This document shows, piece by piece, positions 18,691 to 28,165 of a DNA stretch of 37,584 bases. The translations under genes and the position numbers were made by a program. Source of the DNA: Acrasis kona (taxonomy: Eukaryota > Heterolobosea > Eutetramitea > Acrasida > Acrasidae); the NCBI GenBank assembly GCA_026419775.2, contig JAOPGA020001164.1, positions 1 to 37,584 of the forward strand. Reading direction: 5' to 3'. Each line of letters starts with the position of its first letter. Within the stretch, counting starts at the first letter, position 1. The notes under the pieces are model-generated. The model was not told the origin of the DNA. It did no database searches and worked only from the letters and a program-made list of their open reading frames with translations.

Positions 18691-18704
18691 AATAAAGCTT
18701 TATT
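18691..18704. terminator. Palindromic bidirectional poly(A) signal
   Basis: AATAAAGCTTTATT is a perfect 14-bp palindrome, so it reads AATAAA on both strands. On minus it overlaps the stop codon of the M24-like gene, leaving almost no spacing between stop and signal. On plus it could end a transcript of the candidate gene at 18042-18556. Confidence 0.5.
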
Positions 18705-19848
18705 CAACAACCTGGAGTATGTCAGCCCTCTTATAAACGCAATTGTCCACTGTGACGTTCAAAGTAGGCCACTCCTCAGACTCAGTGATTATTTCGCACT
18801 CACCATCCCCGTTGATAACAATGGTGTCTTCTGATTTTGTCCCAGTTATACTTGGATTCCAAGCGAACGCACTTTCTGCCAAAATCTGATGTGAATCACC
18901 ATCACAAGCCTTCCATTCTCTGGACATGTAACCAGTTTGACCACCTTGATGATGTAACTTCCATTCCCCTCCAAAATTCTTCTCCTCATAGGCGTGCTTG
19001 ATTCTTTCAAAGATCTTGGATCCATTGTTTCCCACTTTGGTCATGGACATTGCGACTGCATCTACATAACACACTGCGTCGTGCTTAGCGCGAAGTTCGG
19101 ATGGAATTGGACCAATATGAACCATTCGGGTCACGGAAGCTATCAAGCCATATCGACGACCACAAAGGACAAGCATAACTTTATTTTGAACACATTTACT
19201 AAAATGAGGAATTGGATGCCTAAAGTTATCAACCCGTTCATCTGATGCAATTAAAATCACAACAGGTACAATGTTTAATTTGTAACATTCTTCCGCAACT
19301 TTTGAGGTTAATTCAGACTCAGACACACCTCTCCTAATATGGTGCTTGGCCACCTTTGCTATGAGTGCACCACAGTCTCGGCCTAATAATTTGTATCTAT
19401 CAATCTCAAACTTGTTTAATTTACACCTCAAAGTAGAGAGTATGGCGGAAGCGATCGGATCCTCGTCCGACTCAATGTTTACTTGCTCCGATTTTATAAC
19501 CTTATTTTTGAATAAGAGGGCTTTAGTTGAAAGGGCAGGTCCATACCAGTCATATTCAATGAGTTGAATTTGGTTAGTTTGGTGTTCTTGTAGCTTTGTG
19601 ACTTCTCCACAATTTCCTAACTCCTCTGAGATGATTCGGTTTGCTTCAATGTTGTTTGTTATTAGGATGACATTGAGTGCGTCTACATAAATTGTGGCAA
19701 TGCCTTTTTCTGTGTGTGTGCCGACATAGTTGCGACCACCGCAGGTTAGCCACGCAAAATTTTGTTGAAGAGAAATTGAAATGCCATAAATATTCTTGAT
19801 CGACAAATGCTTTCTAATACCCTCGACTTTATCTTGGAATTCCTTCAT
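18700..19848 (-). CDS. M24-fold (Xaa-Pro aminopeptidase-like) protein lacking most metal ligands
   Basis: This is a 382-residue intronless protein with the creatinase N-terminal domain (about 1-130) and pita-bread domain (about 140-345). Active M24 enzymes bind two metals through Asp, Asp, His, Glu, Glu. Here the strand that should read (V)D-x-G..D-x-T-R reads MLVLCGRRYGLIASVTRMVH (225-244), so both Asp are absent. His remains in LHHQGGQTGY (299-300). The first Glu is Asn331 in FAWNPSITG, and only the last, Glu340 in KSEDTI, is kept. Metallopeptidase activity is therefore unlikely. The RHPIPHF..VMLVLCGRRYGLIASVTR pattern resembles a non-canonical M24 subgroup that I recall mainly from bacteria, so bacterial ancestry is possible. 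Confidence 0.8.
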   Translation of the reverse strand: MKEFQDKVEGIRKHLSIKNIYGISISLQQNFAWLTCGGRNYVGTHTEKGIATIYVDALNVILITNNIEANRIISEELGNCGEVTKLQEHQTNQIQLIEYDWYGPALSTKALLFKNKVIKSEQVNIESDEDPIASAILSTLRCKLNKFEIDRYKLLGRDCGALIAKVAKHHIRRGVSESELTSKVAEECYKLNIVPVVILIASDERVDNFRHPIPHFSKCVQNKVMLVLCGRRYGLIASVTRMVHIGPIPSELRAKHDAVCYVDAVAMSMTKVGNNGSKIFERIKHAYEEKNFGGEWKLHHQGGQTGYMSREWKACDGDSHQILAESAFAWNPSITGTKSEDTIVINGDGECEIITESEEWPTLNVTVDNCVYKRADILQVVE

Positions 19849-20064
19849 TGTTGTAAGAATTTTTTACAACTCAAAAACAAGTACTCCATTTGTGTAAGAA
19901 TCAGGGGATCGGATATAAGATGGCCGTGCAGTGGTGTAAATAGCTTGGAATCCTATTCACTATTGTGGACATCTACTGACATATGTCACAAATCTAACGC
20001 TTAATTTTTAGATCAATATCTTTTTTATTGTATTGGATTGACAATAGTTGACCTCATCACGATA
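19849..20064. promoter_or_regulatory. Divergent promoter region
   Basis: This is the 216-bp space between the starts of the M24-like gene (minus) and the acyl-CoA ligase gene (plus). It must hold both promoters. It is AT-rich toward 20000-20040. I see no clear TATA box or other motif that I would name. Confidence 0.4.
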
Positions 20065-21783
20065 ATGACCATCTTCAGAAGCACATACCCAGACGTGAAT
20101 ATCCCAAAGGACCTATCATACACAGATTTTGTGTTCCAGAACTTCCATTCCTATGGCGACAAAGTGGCTATTGTGGATGCCACAAGCGACCAGCAGTTTA
20201 CATACAAGCAGATACAACAATACACCTTTGCTTTTGCCAAGAACCTGCAGAGCCAACTCAATTTCAGGCATGGAGATGTCTTCGGTGTACTACTTCCTAA
20301 CTTGCCTTGGTACGCTGTCATATTCCATGGAATCTCTAGCACTGGTGGAGCTTCGGTATGCAATTTGTTCGTTTTTTTTACTAATAACTTTTAGAGCACC
20401 ATCAATCCAATCTACACCGTAGAAGAGATTCACAAGCAGCTCGTGGATTCTAGAGCGAGGTTCTTGGTCACCATTCCAATGTTCCTTGAAAATGCGATTG
20501 GGGCAGTTCCTAACACTAAAGTTGAGAAGATTTTCATATTAAGCCCCGACAAGGTCAAAGAAGAAGGCAAAGTATACGACTTTAAGAGACTTTTGGCACC
20601 ACCAAAGGACAACAAGCCTTTAAACGTTAAAGTGAATCCATTAGAAGATCCTGTCGTAATTCCATATAGCAGCGGCACTACAGGATTAAGTAAGGGTGTT
20701 GTCCTCACCCACTACAACCTCATTGCAAACATTCTTCAGATCCAAGCAACTGAACCCAAACCCGATCCTAACGACGTCGATAGTGGCATCCTACCATACT
20801 TCCACTGCTACGGAATGCGTAAGTCTTTCTGCTGTCTTGATAAGTCAACCACTAGTGATTATGAATTATGGATTGTTCAGAGGAGTCAAAATGGTCAACT
20901 TTTCTAAATTTGATTTTGTTGTATTCTTGCAAAGTGTTCAAAAATTCAAAATCACACATGCAGCGCTCGTGCCGCCCATCATCTTGGGATTAGCCAAAGA
21001 ACCAGTCGTTGATAAATTTGATTTGTCGTCCTTGAAAGCACTAATCTCTGGCGCTGCACCACTCGGACCTCAACTCACAGAACTCGCCATGAACCGTCTA
21101 AAGTGTCCCATCAAACAAGGTTATGGAATGGTAAGTGCTCGACAACATTTAAATTAAACTTTATATAGACTGAATTATCACCTTCAGTGAGTGGAACACC
21201 AGATCATAACGTCAAACCTGGTTTTTGTGGTCTATTGCTACCAAACGTTGAATGTAAAGTTCTAAGCACAGAGGACGGTCAAGGAAAAAGAAAGTTGCTC
21301 GGACCGAACGAAGAAGGTGAGATTTGCTTTAGAGGTCCTATGGTCATGAAGGGTTACTTGATGAACGAAAAAGCTACAAAGGAGACTATCATAGATGGAT
21401 GGTTACATTCTGGTGACACTGGCTTCGTAGACGAACAGGGATGGTTGAAGGTGGTGGATAGAGTCAAGGAGTTGATCAAATACAAGGGATTCCAAGTACC
21501 ACCCGCAGAGTTGGAAGCTTTACTTTTAAAACATGAGTCTGTTGCTGACTGTGCAGTGATTGGTGTTCCTGATGAAGAGGCTGGTGAGATTCCAAAGGCT
21601 TTTGTTGTCAAGAAGAAACAAGATTTGACTGCTGATGATGTGATGAACTATGTTTCTGAACACGTCAATTCCCGCAAGAAAGTTAGAATGGTTGAATTTA
21701 TTGATGTGATTCCTAAGAGTGCTACCGGAAAGATTTTGAGAAGAATGTTGAGAGATAGACCTGCGACCCAAAGTAAATTGTAG
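20065..21783 (+). CDS. 4-coumarate-CoA ligase-like acyl-CoA synthetase with peroxisomal C-terminus
   Basis: This is an ANL-superfamily ligase that adenylates a carboxylic acid with ATP, then forms its CoA thioester. Exons 20065-20355, 20395-20818, 20856-21130 and 21169-21783, with introns of 39, 37 and 38 nt, give 534 residues. Motifs include the ATP-grasping YSSGTTGLSKGVVLTH (about residue 186), PYFHCYGM continuing across the second junction as LIMNYGLFRG, QGYGM|TELSP across the third, GEICFRGP (about 381), WLHSGDTGF and the C-terminal PKSATGKILRR lysine loop. The last three residues are SKL, a textbook type 1 peroxisomal targeting signal. Substrate is unknown: fatty or phenylpropanoid-like acids. 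The ATG at 20065 is preferred over an upstream non-ATG extension. Confidence 0.94.
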
Positions 21784-21850
21784 TGTTCAATTAAAACTTT
21801 TGTGTTTCTTTGTCTGGTATATGGTTGACCCTTACATCTTGTGAAATAAT

Positions 21851-22994
21851 ATGCTCAGACGAGTTTCTAACATCCGCACTGCGACATTAACACAACAAAG
21901 AGGTTATTCATGGAGCAATGGATTTACACAATATCCAGATCCACGCGTGTACTTTACTGGTCAAGGATTTTACCATCCACTTGAAAACAAACCAGACCCA
22001 TCATCTCCCTTTCCATGGAATCAATTAAAAATAGGACCATCCGAAAGAATGAATTCACTTTATTCGAGTAAAGCGAATGGAAGAAAGCAACACACGATAT
22101 CTGTAGGGACATACAATCCAAAAGGTCGCGCTATAAGACCTCCAGAACCCGTGTTCTTTTTGCATGGAGCGGGGCAAAATTCTGCAGTCTGGGATAACGT
22201 GGCGAGAGAATTGAATTATCCATATGGCATCATCAATATGGATTTGTATGGTCATGGATTAAGTTTTGCTGTCGATGATACAAATAAGAGACCAAACAAG
22301 GGTGCACTTGTTAGACATGCTCTAGACTTTTTGAGAGTGTTAAATTATTTTGGTTATGACAAAGCTACTATAGTCGGACAAGACATTGGAGGTTCGTCGT
22401 CACAACATTAACATGTATAACGTCATTATAGGTGCTGTCGCTACATTGTGCACAGTAATGTTCCCCGATCGCATCAATGCCATGATTCACGTCGATTCTG
22501 GATTTTCAGACAGTCAAGCAGCAAGCGTTCAAGAAGCCATTCAAAAGGAGATGAGCGAAGGATTCAAGGTAGAGGGCACGTCCGAAAGTTTCAACACCAT
22601 ACATCAGTCAAACTTGGATCACTCGACGACACAAGCCAACGATGCCGTAAACGACGTGCTCGACTCGCTAGCAAAAGACTTGGACTTTGAAATTGAGTTC
22701 GACCTCATGAAGAAGAGGAATCCAGTTTCAGTCGTTCGGCCAGAAAAGAATGCTCTATTATCAGAATCTTCATTTAAGGAAATAAAAACATTCATGAACT
22801 GCAAAACAGCCACCACCATCAAGGGCGCCAATTCACGTCACGAACTTTTATCCAATCCAGCATATGCAAAACAAATAGCAGCGACAGTCGACGATCTGCT
22901 ATCCAGATATGACGAACACCGAAAGATTGAATTATTTTTTGAACAAATAAAGGCTAGTAGAGACAAGGAAAGAGATTTGGTCGAACAAAAATAA
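21851..22994 (+). CDS. Alpha/beta hydrolase, epoxide hydrolase/dehalogenase type, probably mitochondrial
   Basis: Exons 21851-22391 and 22432-22994, joined over a 40-nt intron, give 367 residues. The N-terminus (MLRRVSNIRTATLTQQRGYS) is basic, hydroxylated and acid-free, as in mitochondrial presequences. The fold shows the oxyanion HGAG (105-108), DLYGHGLS, and the nucleophile elbow VGQDIGGAVA formed across the junction, with Asp178 in the nucleophile position. An Asp there is typical of epoxide hydrolases and haloalkane dehalogenases. A cap region follows, and the SRHELLSNPA stretch near the C-terminus supplies a candidate catalytic His. The substrate cannot be told. The gene ends 15 bp from the stop of the opposite-strand cyclase. 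Confidence 0.85.
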
Positions 22995-23009
22995 ATAAAC
23001 ATTTTTATT

Positions 23010-26000
23010 TTACATGTAATCACTAGTAGCTGTTCCAATCACACCACCAATCATATTTACTTTGCTCGTATCGTTATTGTTCACGACGATGCCCCTATAG
23101 TGCTCTGCGTTTCTGTCGTAATACAACATTTTTAAAATTTCATTTCTGCGTTGCTCCCTGGTCATGTTGGAGTATTCTCCTCTGCTAGCAAAAGTTGGAG
23201 ATTCTTGATTTGATTTGTTAATTTCCGGCAGCACCCTGACATCACCCGGCGTCACGGGACTTTCCGATCTCAATCCATTCAAATCACCTTTTCTAAAATC
23301 ACGATAATCATCGAACAGAGGTGCACTCGCCGATCGAATGGTGGGATCGATCGAATCAGATTCTTGTAAATGGTCCTTGTAGCTCATTGGCGCCAAATTT
23401 ACGTTCCCTCTCTTCAATCGTACGTTTGGATTTTGTAGCGATTGTGCCATCTTGTTGTGTGCATAATCGCTCAACGACGTGCTGCTTCTGATCGGCATGT
23501 GATCGTCATCGTACGAACGTTGTTGTTGTGGAGGCGGCGATGACGATTCCACATTTTGATTCCTCTTCAATCTTCGGAATGGACTTCCTAATGGTTCCCA
23601 ATCATTGATATAAGCGCCAGTGTTCCTTCTCCAATGGTTCGCTGCTTCTTGATAGGGCGTCGGATCGGATAATGTTGATTGCGATTTCAATTTCATCATG
23701 TGATCGTGTTGAATTTCTTGTCTCTTGTAATAATTCTCCAACATTCTTGAATAGGATTGCTTGAGTGGTTTTTGGGCCTCCATCAGCATGATTTGTTTCT
23801 TTGTGAGTTTTGGTTTCGGCGGTTGTTTTTTTTTGTGATTTTCCATCACGCGTGCTGCGGCGTCCATTCCCCATTGTCGAAGTGATTCCGGCGTAAACGT
23901 GACGTCGTTTATTTTTGATGTTGATTTGCCGTTGTTGATGGTGTTGTTCATGTTGGATACATCATCTCTCAATGTGATTAGACTGGCCTTGTTGAGTATT
24001 CTTCTCTTGTCAAGTAGCGATTGGTGGTTGATCGGTTGTTGGAAATGATTGGGTGATGGAGTGGAGATGCGATGGAGGTAACCACCTGTGGGTGTTGAAT
24101 TGCAGTCGTCCACGTTTTGTTTCCTGTTTCCCTGTACGAATAGATCCCAATCAAATGTTTTGAGCTTGTCTCCCATCTTGACGGCATCTTTGATTGCTTT
24201 TTGTAGAATGGCTATCACTTCGCTCATGGTTCCTATGCTCATTGTTGGTTTCAAATGATTCATTCCAAAATCACCTCCGTTGTATACTCCGTGATCGTAC
24301 ATTCCTCCTGAATTACTTACGTTAATGTTATCGTACATGAATGGTTGATGGTTGGGTAGATGGACGTGAAGTGCTGCTGTTTTGTTATTCTCTGGTTGTG
24401 TTGCAATCATTGTTTCTTCGCGACTGGTCTGTTCTGATATGGCTAGTAATTTTGCTACATTGTTGTTGGGCGTGATGGTTCCGTTTGATTTTCTATTTTG
24501 AAAGTAATTTAAGGTGCTGTAACGACCCGATGATTTGGATGATTCCGGACGGGATTGAACATCTTCTTCGGATTGAATCTTGGAAAGAACGGAACCTCTA
24601 CTTGACAAGTTACGTTTAGAGTGACTGGTATTGAGTGCTGAACGTGGAAGTACGTTTTGATAAGTCATGCCATCGCTTCCAATCACCTCAACCCCTTCAT
24701 CCTCGTTGACGAATGGATTCGGTTCTTGGTTGATCTGCTGATCTTCGGAATGATTAAAAAACTCCGTTTCCGCGGACGAATCCAAAAACACTCCAGGAGA
24801 TTTCACGACAAGAGATGGACTACTACCACTATTACGTTCCTGTATAATACTACGCGGAACATCCTTTTTCAACATCATGCGAATACGATTCGTTTTATTA
24901 TTGCTTAGAGTGGTCTTTAGTTCAATCTTTAATTGTTCGATTTGAGTTTCCTTCTCCGATAAAGTCTTTTCTCTATTATTCAATTTGTTTCTCAAATCTT
25001 CTCTCTCTATTCTCCACCTTCGCGCAAAGGCTCTCGCTCTAGCTTCTCCCACGCTCATATCGGGATCTTCTTCTCCGGTACCTCCAATCTCATCCAGCTC
25101 TTCGTCGTCCATTCCATAGTTCCTCGTTGGTTTCCTCTTGACTTCCTTTGACATTCGACTCAAATCTGATCCAAAAACATCCAATTCATTTTTTACTTTT
25201 TTATTAAACAATTTGACCACCTCGTCGTAATTGTTCCTCATGTTCTCGTACTCTGCTTTCATGTCGTCGTACTTTTGCATGACCGTCTCAATGTCATTTA
25301 ACAAATTCATATTCTCGTGCGATTCGTAATTCTTGGATGCATCTAATTTATCCTTGAGAAATTTAATCACATTGTCCTTCTCGTACATTGTATCCTCCAA
25401 CGCTTTGATTTTTAATTTGAAATGGATTGCATTTTGAATGTCATCTCTTTCCTTTTCCAATGCCGTATGCTCCTGTTGTAACGACTCCAATCGATTTTTC
25501 AAATCTTGTAACGAACTCGTCTTGTGATCCACATCATCTCCCAATTCCACCTCTATGAATTTACGTTCCCTCAGAGAATTGGGCAATATCATTCGAATGG
25601 TCTCCGGTTCGTCCATTCCCTTCAACGTGACGGTGCCCATGAACTTTGTCCATAACTTTACGCTGAATCCATCGTGTATCTTATCGACAATGTGTTCCCA
25701 TACGGCACTGCTGATGACGCACTGACCGCCTGCAGCTTGACTTTCCACTCTCGCTGCACGGTTGACCACCGGACCGAAATAATCATTTCGATGGGTGATG
25801 GGATCTGGTTCCACCATTGGCGTGCCGATGTGAACGCCCATGCGTACTCTCAATCCCCTAAATAAAAATAAATTGTCATCGTGGGGATCGTATTCGATTC
25901 GAGCGGGATCTAATTCCAATAATGATTCTGGCCATTCGGCATGGATCAATGCCAATTGGGTCCTCATGCAAAATTCGATCGCATTGTGAACGTTACTGAA

Positions 26001-27986
26001 TGCGCACATGAACGCATCTCCTTCGGTTTTTACTTCGAATCCGAACGTTTCTTTTAGATTGGTGCGCATCACTTGATTGTGAATCTTGATCGATTCTCTC
26101 ATCGAGTCCAAATCCATTTCCCATAGTCGAGTCGAATCTTGAACGTCCGTGAACACTAACGCGACCTCTCCCTCTGGTCCTAAGCTGGTTTCCAAATCTT
26201 GAGAGAAGTCATTCTTGTTGTCGGAATAGAATTCTAATCGTTTTTTGATAATGTCCATTTGTGCATGCAGGTGTCTGAAGCGACCTTGGAAATCGAAAAT
26301 TTGATTTTCCAAAAGATTGAGCTGTTTGTTTTCTTCTTCAATCTTGTGACCATCGATCGTCGGTACGAATTCGTTTTGTGACGTTCCATCTTCTTCGTGA
26401 TGATTTGATTCTCGTTCGTCTTGATCTTCAATGTCATTTTGATCGCTTTCTTGATTGTGATCATGTTGTTGATTGAAATGGGATTGATTTTCGAAGGCTT
26501 TTTTTTCTTCGTCTTCTCTCTTGCGTCGTTCTTCGTGCAACCTTGTTTGTTCTTCCAATTGTTTTCGTTGAGCGTCGATTTGTAATTGTTTTTCCGCAAG
26601 TAATCTTTCGCGTTCTTCTTGGTCTTTACTGGTTCCTTGTAAATCTCTCATCTCCATTAATTGTTGTTGTTGATTCAATAATTGTTGTTGTAAACGTTCC
26701 AAACGCTCTCGTTCCGTCTTTTCCTTTTCTGCTTCTTCTCTTCCCGCTTCTTCTCTTTCTAATAATCTTTTTCTAATGCGATCCGTCTCTCGTTGTTGTC
26801 TTCTTAATGCATCAATTTCTTTTTTCCTCTTCATTTCCAATTTCTTTAAAGTGACGAGCGTCTCGCTGACCTTTCTGGTTTGAGAACGCAAGTTGTTGAA
26901 TGACATGCGATCTTCTTCTTCTTCTCTCATTGCTCTGTGGTTTAGCATTCCTTTTTTTGCGAGCAGTCTTGCCTGTCGATCTGCTTCTTGTTCCATCAGT
27001 AGCTGTCTTTCCTTTTCGTCTTGAAGTTCTGCCATGCGCGTTCGGTTGACCCACGAATGAAGCATGTAGTCGGTTGGTTCGTGAGCGGAGTCATTGTTCT
27101 TTTTGAATAATTCTTCGCGAAGAAGCATTAATTCCTTTAGGTAAGCCTCCCTTTGTTCTTCTAGCAGGACGTCTCTTCTTTGGATCTGTCCGCGCATCAA
27201 TTGTTGCTGTACATTTTGTTTTCTGATTTCTTCGACTAGTTGGAGCCGGAATTGTATGAGGGTGGTGTTGGGTGTGGCGGAGTTTTTAATTGTTTTGGAC
27301 AACTCATCGACTATTTTTAGCAAGTCTCCTCCTTCTAATCCTTGATCAAGAGCGTTTTGGACGATTTGATTATTGGTGGTGATTTCTCTGGATAGTTCGG
27401 TTTGTTTGTTGAGGCGAACCAAATCAGCGGCAGTGTCCACAATGTTCTTCTCGTCAGCCGATGGCTCCATTGCGTTGCTGTATGCAATCAACCGTTTGCT
27501 CGGACTCTGTGTTCTGGATCCTTCATTGCTGGAGTCGTTTGAGTCTGGTGTGTATGTGGGCCTGTCATATATTGCAATTTGTTCGTGTGTGACTAGAATG
27601 TCGTCATCGTCAATGATTCCGGCACTTGGTGGCCGACTAGCATCGTACTGCTCTTGTTCATCGACTTGTTTTTTATCTTGGATGCGTTTGGCATCTAACC
27701 TATCTTCGTTTGCTTGTTGTTTTAATTTTGAAGCTCTCTTCTCTGGATCGTACCTTTCTCTAGATGGTATCTCTCTTCCAACACCATTCCTTATTTTTCT
27801 TTGAAAAGTATTATCTTCATCTGCGTCTAGTTTATTTAGTTCTGCATCGTAGTCGCGGCTTTCAATACGAGATTTGTTTATTTGATTTTGTATAATGCCG
27901 ATTCTGCCTCTAGGTGGTGAGTTGGAGCTCTTATGTGTCTTTGGTGGCGAGTTGTTTAAATATGACTTCCTAGACATAATCGTCAA
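23010..27986 (-). CDS. Large soluble class III adenylate cyclase with long coiled coils
   Basis: A single 1658-codon exon without introns. Order: a charged, probably disordered N-terminus; a long coiled coil (about 245-520) rich in Glu, Arg, Lys and Gln; a second short helix; one cyclase catalytic domain (about 605-810); another coiled coil (about 830-1030); and a Ser/Asn/Gln-rich C-terminal tail with RNYGMDDEELDEIG-type acidic patches. The catalytic domain is complete: metal Asp614 in VFTDVQDSTRLWE and Asp657 in KTEGDAFM, the Lys of VKTEGD that favours adenine, and the transition-state pair in NDYFGPVVNRAARVES. This matches the fungal CYR1/kinetoplastid adenylate cyclase type. No membrane segment is seen. 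The coiled coils presumably make the homodimer the single domain needs and may serve as a scaffold. Confidence 0.92.
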   Translation of the reverse strand: MTIMSRKSYLNNSPPKTHKSSNSPPRGRIGIIQNQINKSRIESRDYDAELNKLDADEDNTFQRKIRNGVGREIPSRERYDPEKRASKLKQQANEDRLDAKRIQDKKQVDEQEQYDASRPPSAGIIDDDDILVTHEQIAIYDRPTYTPDSNDSSNEGSRTQSPSKRLIAYSNAMEPSADEKNIVDTAADLVRLNKQTELSREITTNNQIVQNALDQGLEGGDLLKIVDELSKTIKNSATPNTTLIQFRLQLVEEIRKQNVQQQLMRGQIQRRDVLLEEQREAYLKELMLLREELFKKNNDSAHEPTDYMLHSWVNRTRMAELQDEKERQLLMEQEADRQARLLAKKGMLNHRAMREEEEDRMSFNNLRSQTRKVSETLVTLKKLEMKRKKEIDALRRQQRETDRIRKRLLEREEAGREEAEKEKTERERLERLQQQLLNQQQQLMEMRDLQGTSKDQEERERLLAEKQLQIDAQRKQLEEQTRLHEERRKREDEEKKAFENQSHFNQQHDHNQESDQNDIEDQDERESNHHEEDGTSQNEFVPTIDGHKIEEENKQLNLLENQIFDFQGRFRHLHAQMDIIKKRLEFYSDNKNDFSQDLETSLGPEGEVALVFTDVQDSTRLWEMDLDSMRESIKIHNQVMRTNLKETFGFEVKTEGDAFMCAFSNVHNAIEFCMRTQLALIHAEWPESLLELDPARIEYDPHDDNLFLFRGLRVRMGVHIGTPMVEPDPITHRNDYFGPVVNRAARVESQAAGGQCVISSAVWEHIVDKIHDGFSVKLWTKFMGTVTLKGMDEPETIRMILPNSLRERKFIEVELGDDVDHKTSSLQDLKNRLESLQQEHTALEKERDDIQNAIHFKLKIKALEDTMYEKDNVIKFLKDKLDASKNYESHENMNLLNDIETVMQKYDDMKAEYENMRNNYDEVVKLFNKKVKNELDVFGSDLSRMSKEVKRKPTRNYGMDDEELDEIGGTGEEDPDMSVGEARARAFARRWRIEREDLRNKLNNREKTLSEKETQIEQLKIELKTTLSNNKTNRIRMMLKKDVPRSIIQERNSGSSPSLVVKSPGVFLDSSAETEFFNHSEDQQINQEPNPFVNEDEGVEVIGSDGMTYQNVLPRSALNTSHSKRNLSSRGSVLSKIQSEEDVQSRPESSKSSGRYSTLNYFQNRKSNGTITPNNNVAKLLAISEQTSREETMIATQPENNKTAALHVHLPNHQPFMYDNINVSNSGGMYDHGVYNGGDFGMNHLKPTMSIGTMSEVIAILQKAIKDAVKMGDKLKTFDWDLFVQGNRKQNVDDCNSTPTGGYLHRISTPSPNHFQQPINHQSLLDKRRILNKASLITLRDDVSNMNNTINNGKSTSKINDVTFTPESLRQWGMDAAARVMENHKKKQPPKPKLTKKQIMLMEAQKPLKQSYSRMLENYYKRQEIQHDHMMKLKSQSTLSDPTPYQEAANHWRRNTGAYINDWEPLGSPFRRLKRNQNVESSSPPPQQQRSYDDDHMPIRSSTSLSDYAHNKMAQSLQNPNVRLKRGNVNLAPMSYKDHLQESDSIDPTIRSASAPLFDDYRDFRKGDLNGLRSESPVTPGDVRVLPEINKSNQESPTFASRGEYSNMTREQRRNEILKMLYYDRNAEHYRGIVVNNNDTSKVNMIGGVIGTATSDYM

Positions 27987-28165
27987 TAAAACTGGACTCT
28001 CCTAATAGAATCCCGCCAGTAAACCGAAGGTTGATAAGGTAAATAAAAATAATTGTTTGGTATCACCCAAGTACCTAGCCTAAGTAAACAACACTAAAAC
28101 TACCCGCGTTGGGGTGTTTTGTTGAAAGTTTGGTTTTGTAACAACTAGTAAACTGACTAACAAAA
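27987..28165. promoter_or_regulatory. Divergent promoter region
   Basis: These 179 bp separate the start codons of the adenylate cyclase (minus) and INTS9 (plus) and must hold both promoters. No TATA box or named motif is evident to me. Confidence 0.4.

Larger units (their letters stand above)
17218..18699. other. AT-rich gene-poor region with palindromes and candidate small genes
   Basis: This 1.5-kb stretch lies between the RGS+START start (minus) and the M24-like gene's stop (minus). It contains two perfect palindromes at 17555-17588, a 43-codon ATG frame at 17349-17480, a 44-codon frame at 17834-17968 and a possible three-exon gene at 18042-18556, each described or rated separately. The 43-codon frame (MLVLYKLGSCLDL..) has no support beyond being open and could be chance in AT-rich DNA. 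Confidence 0.5.

Noticed and set aside
26234-26776. Several long frames on both strands inside the adenylate cyclase gene
   Set aside because: Alternative-frame shadows of repetitive coiled-coil codons; the 1658-codon frame carries the conserved cyclase domain.
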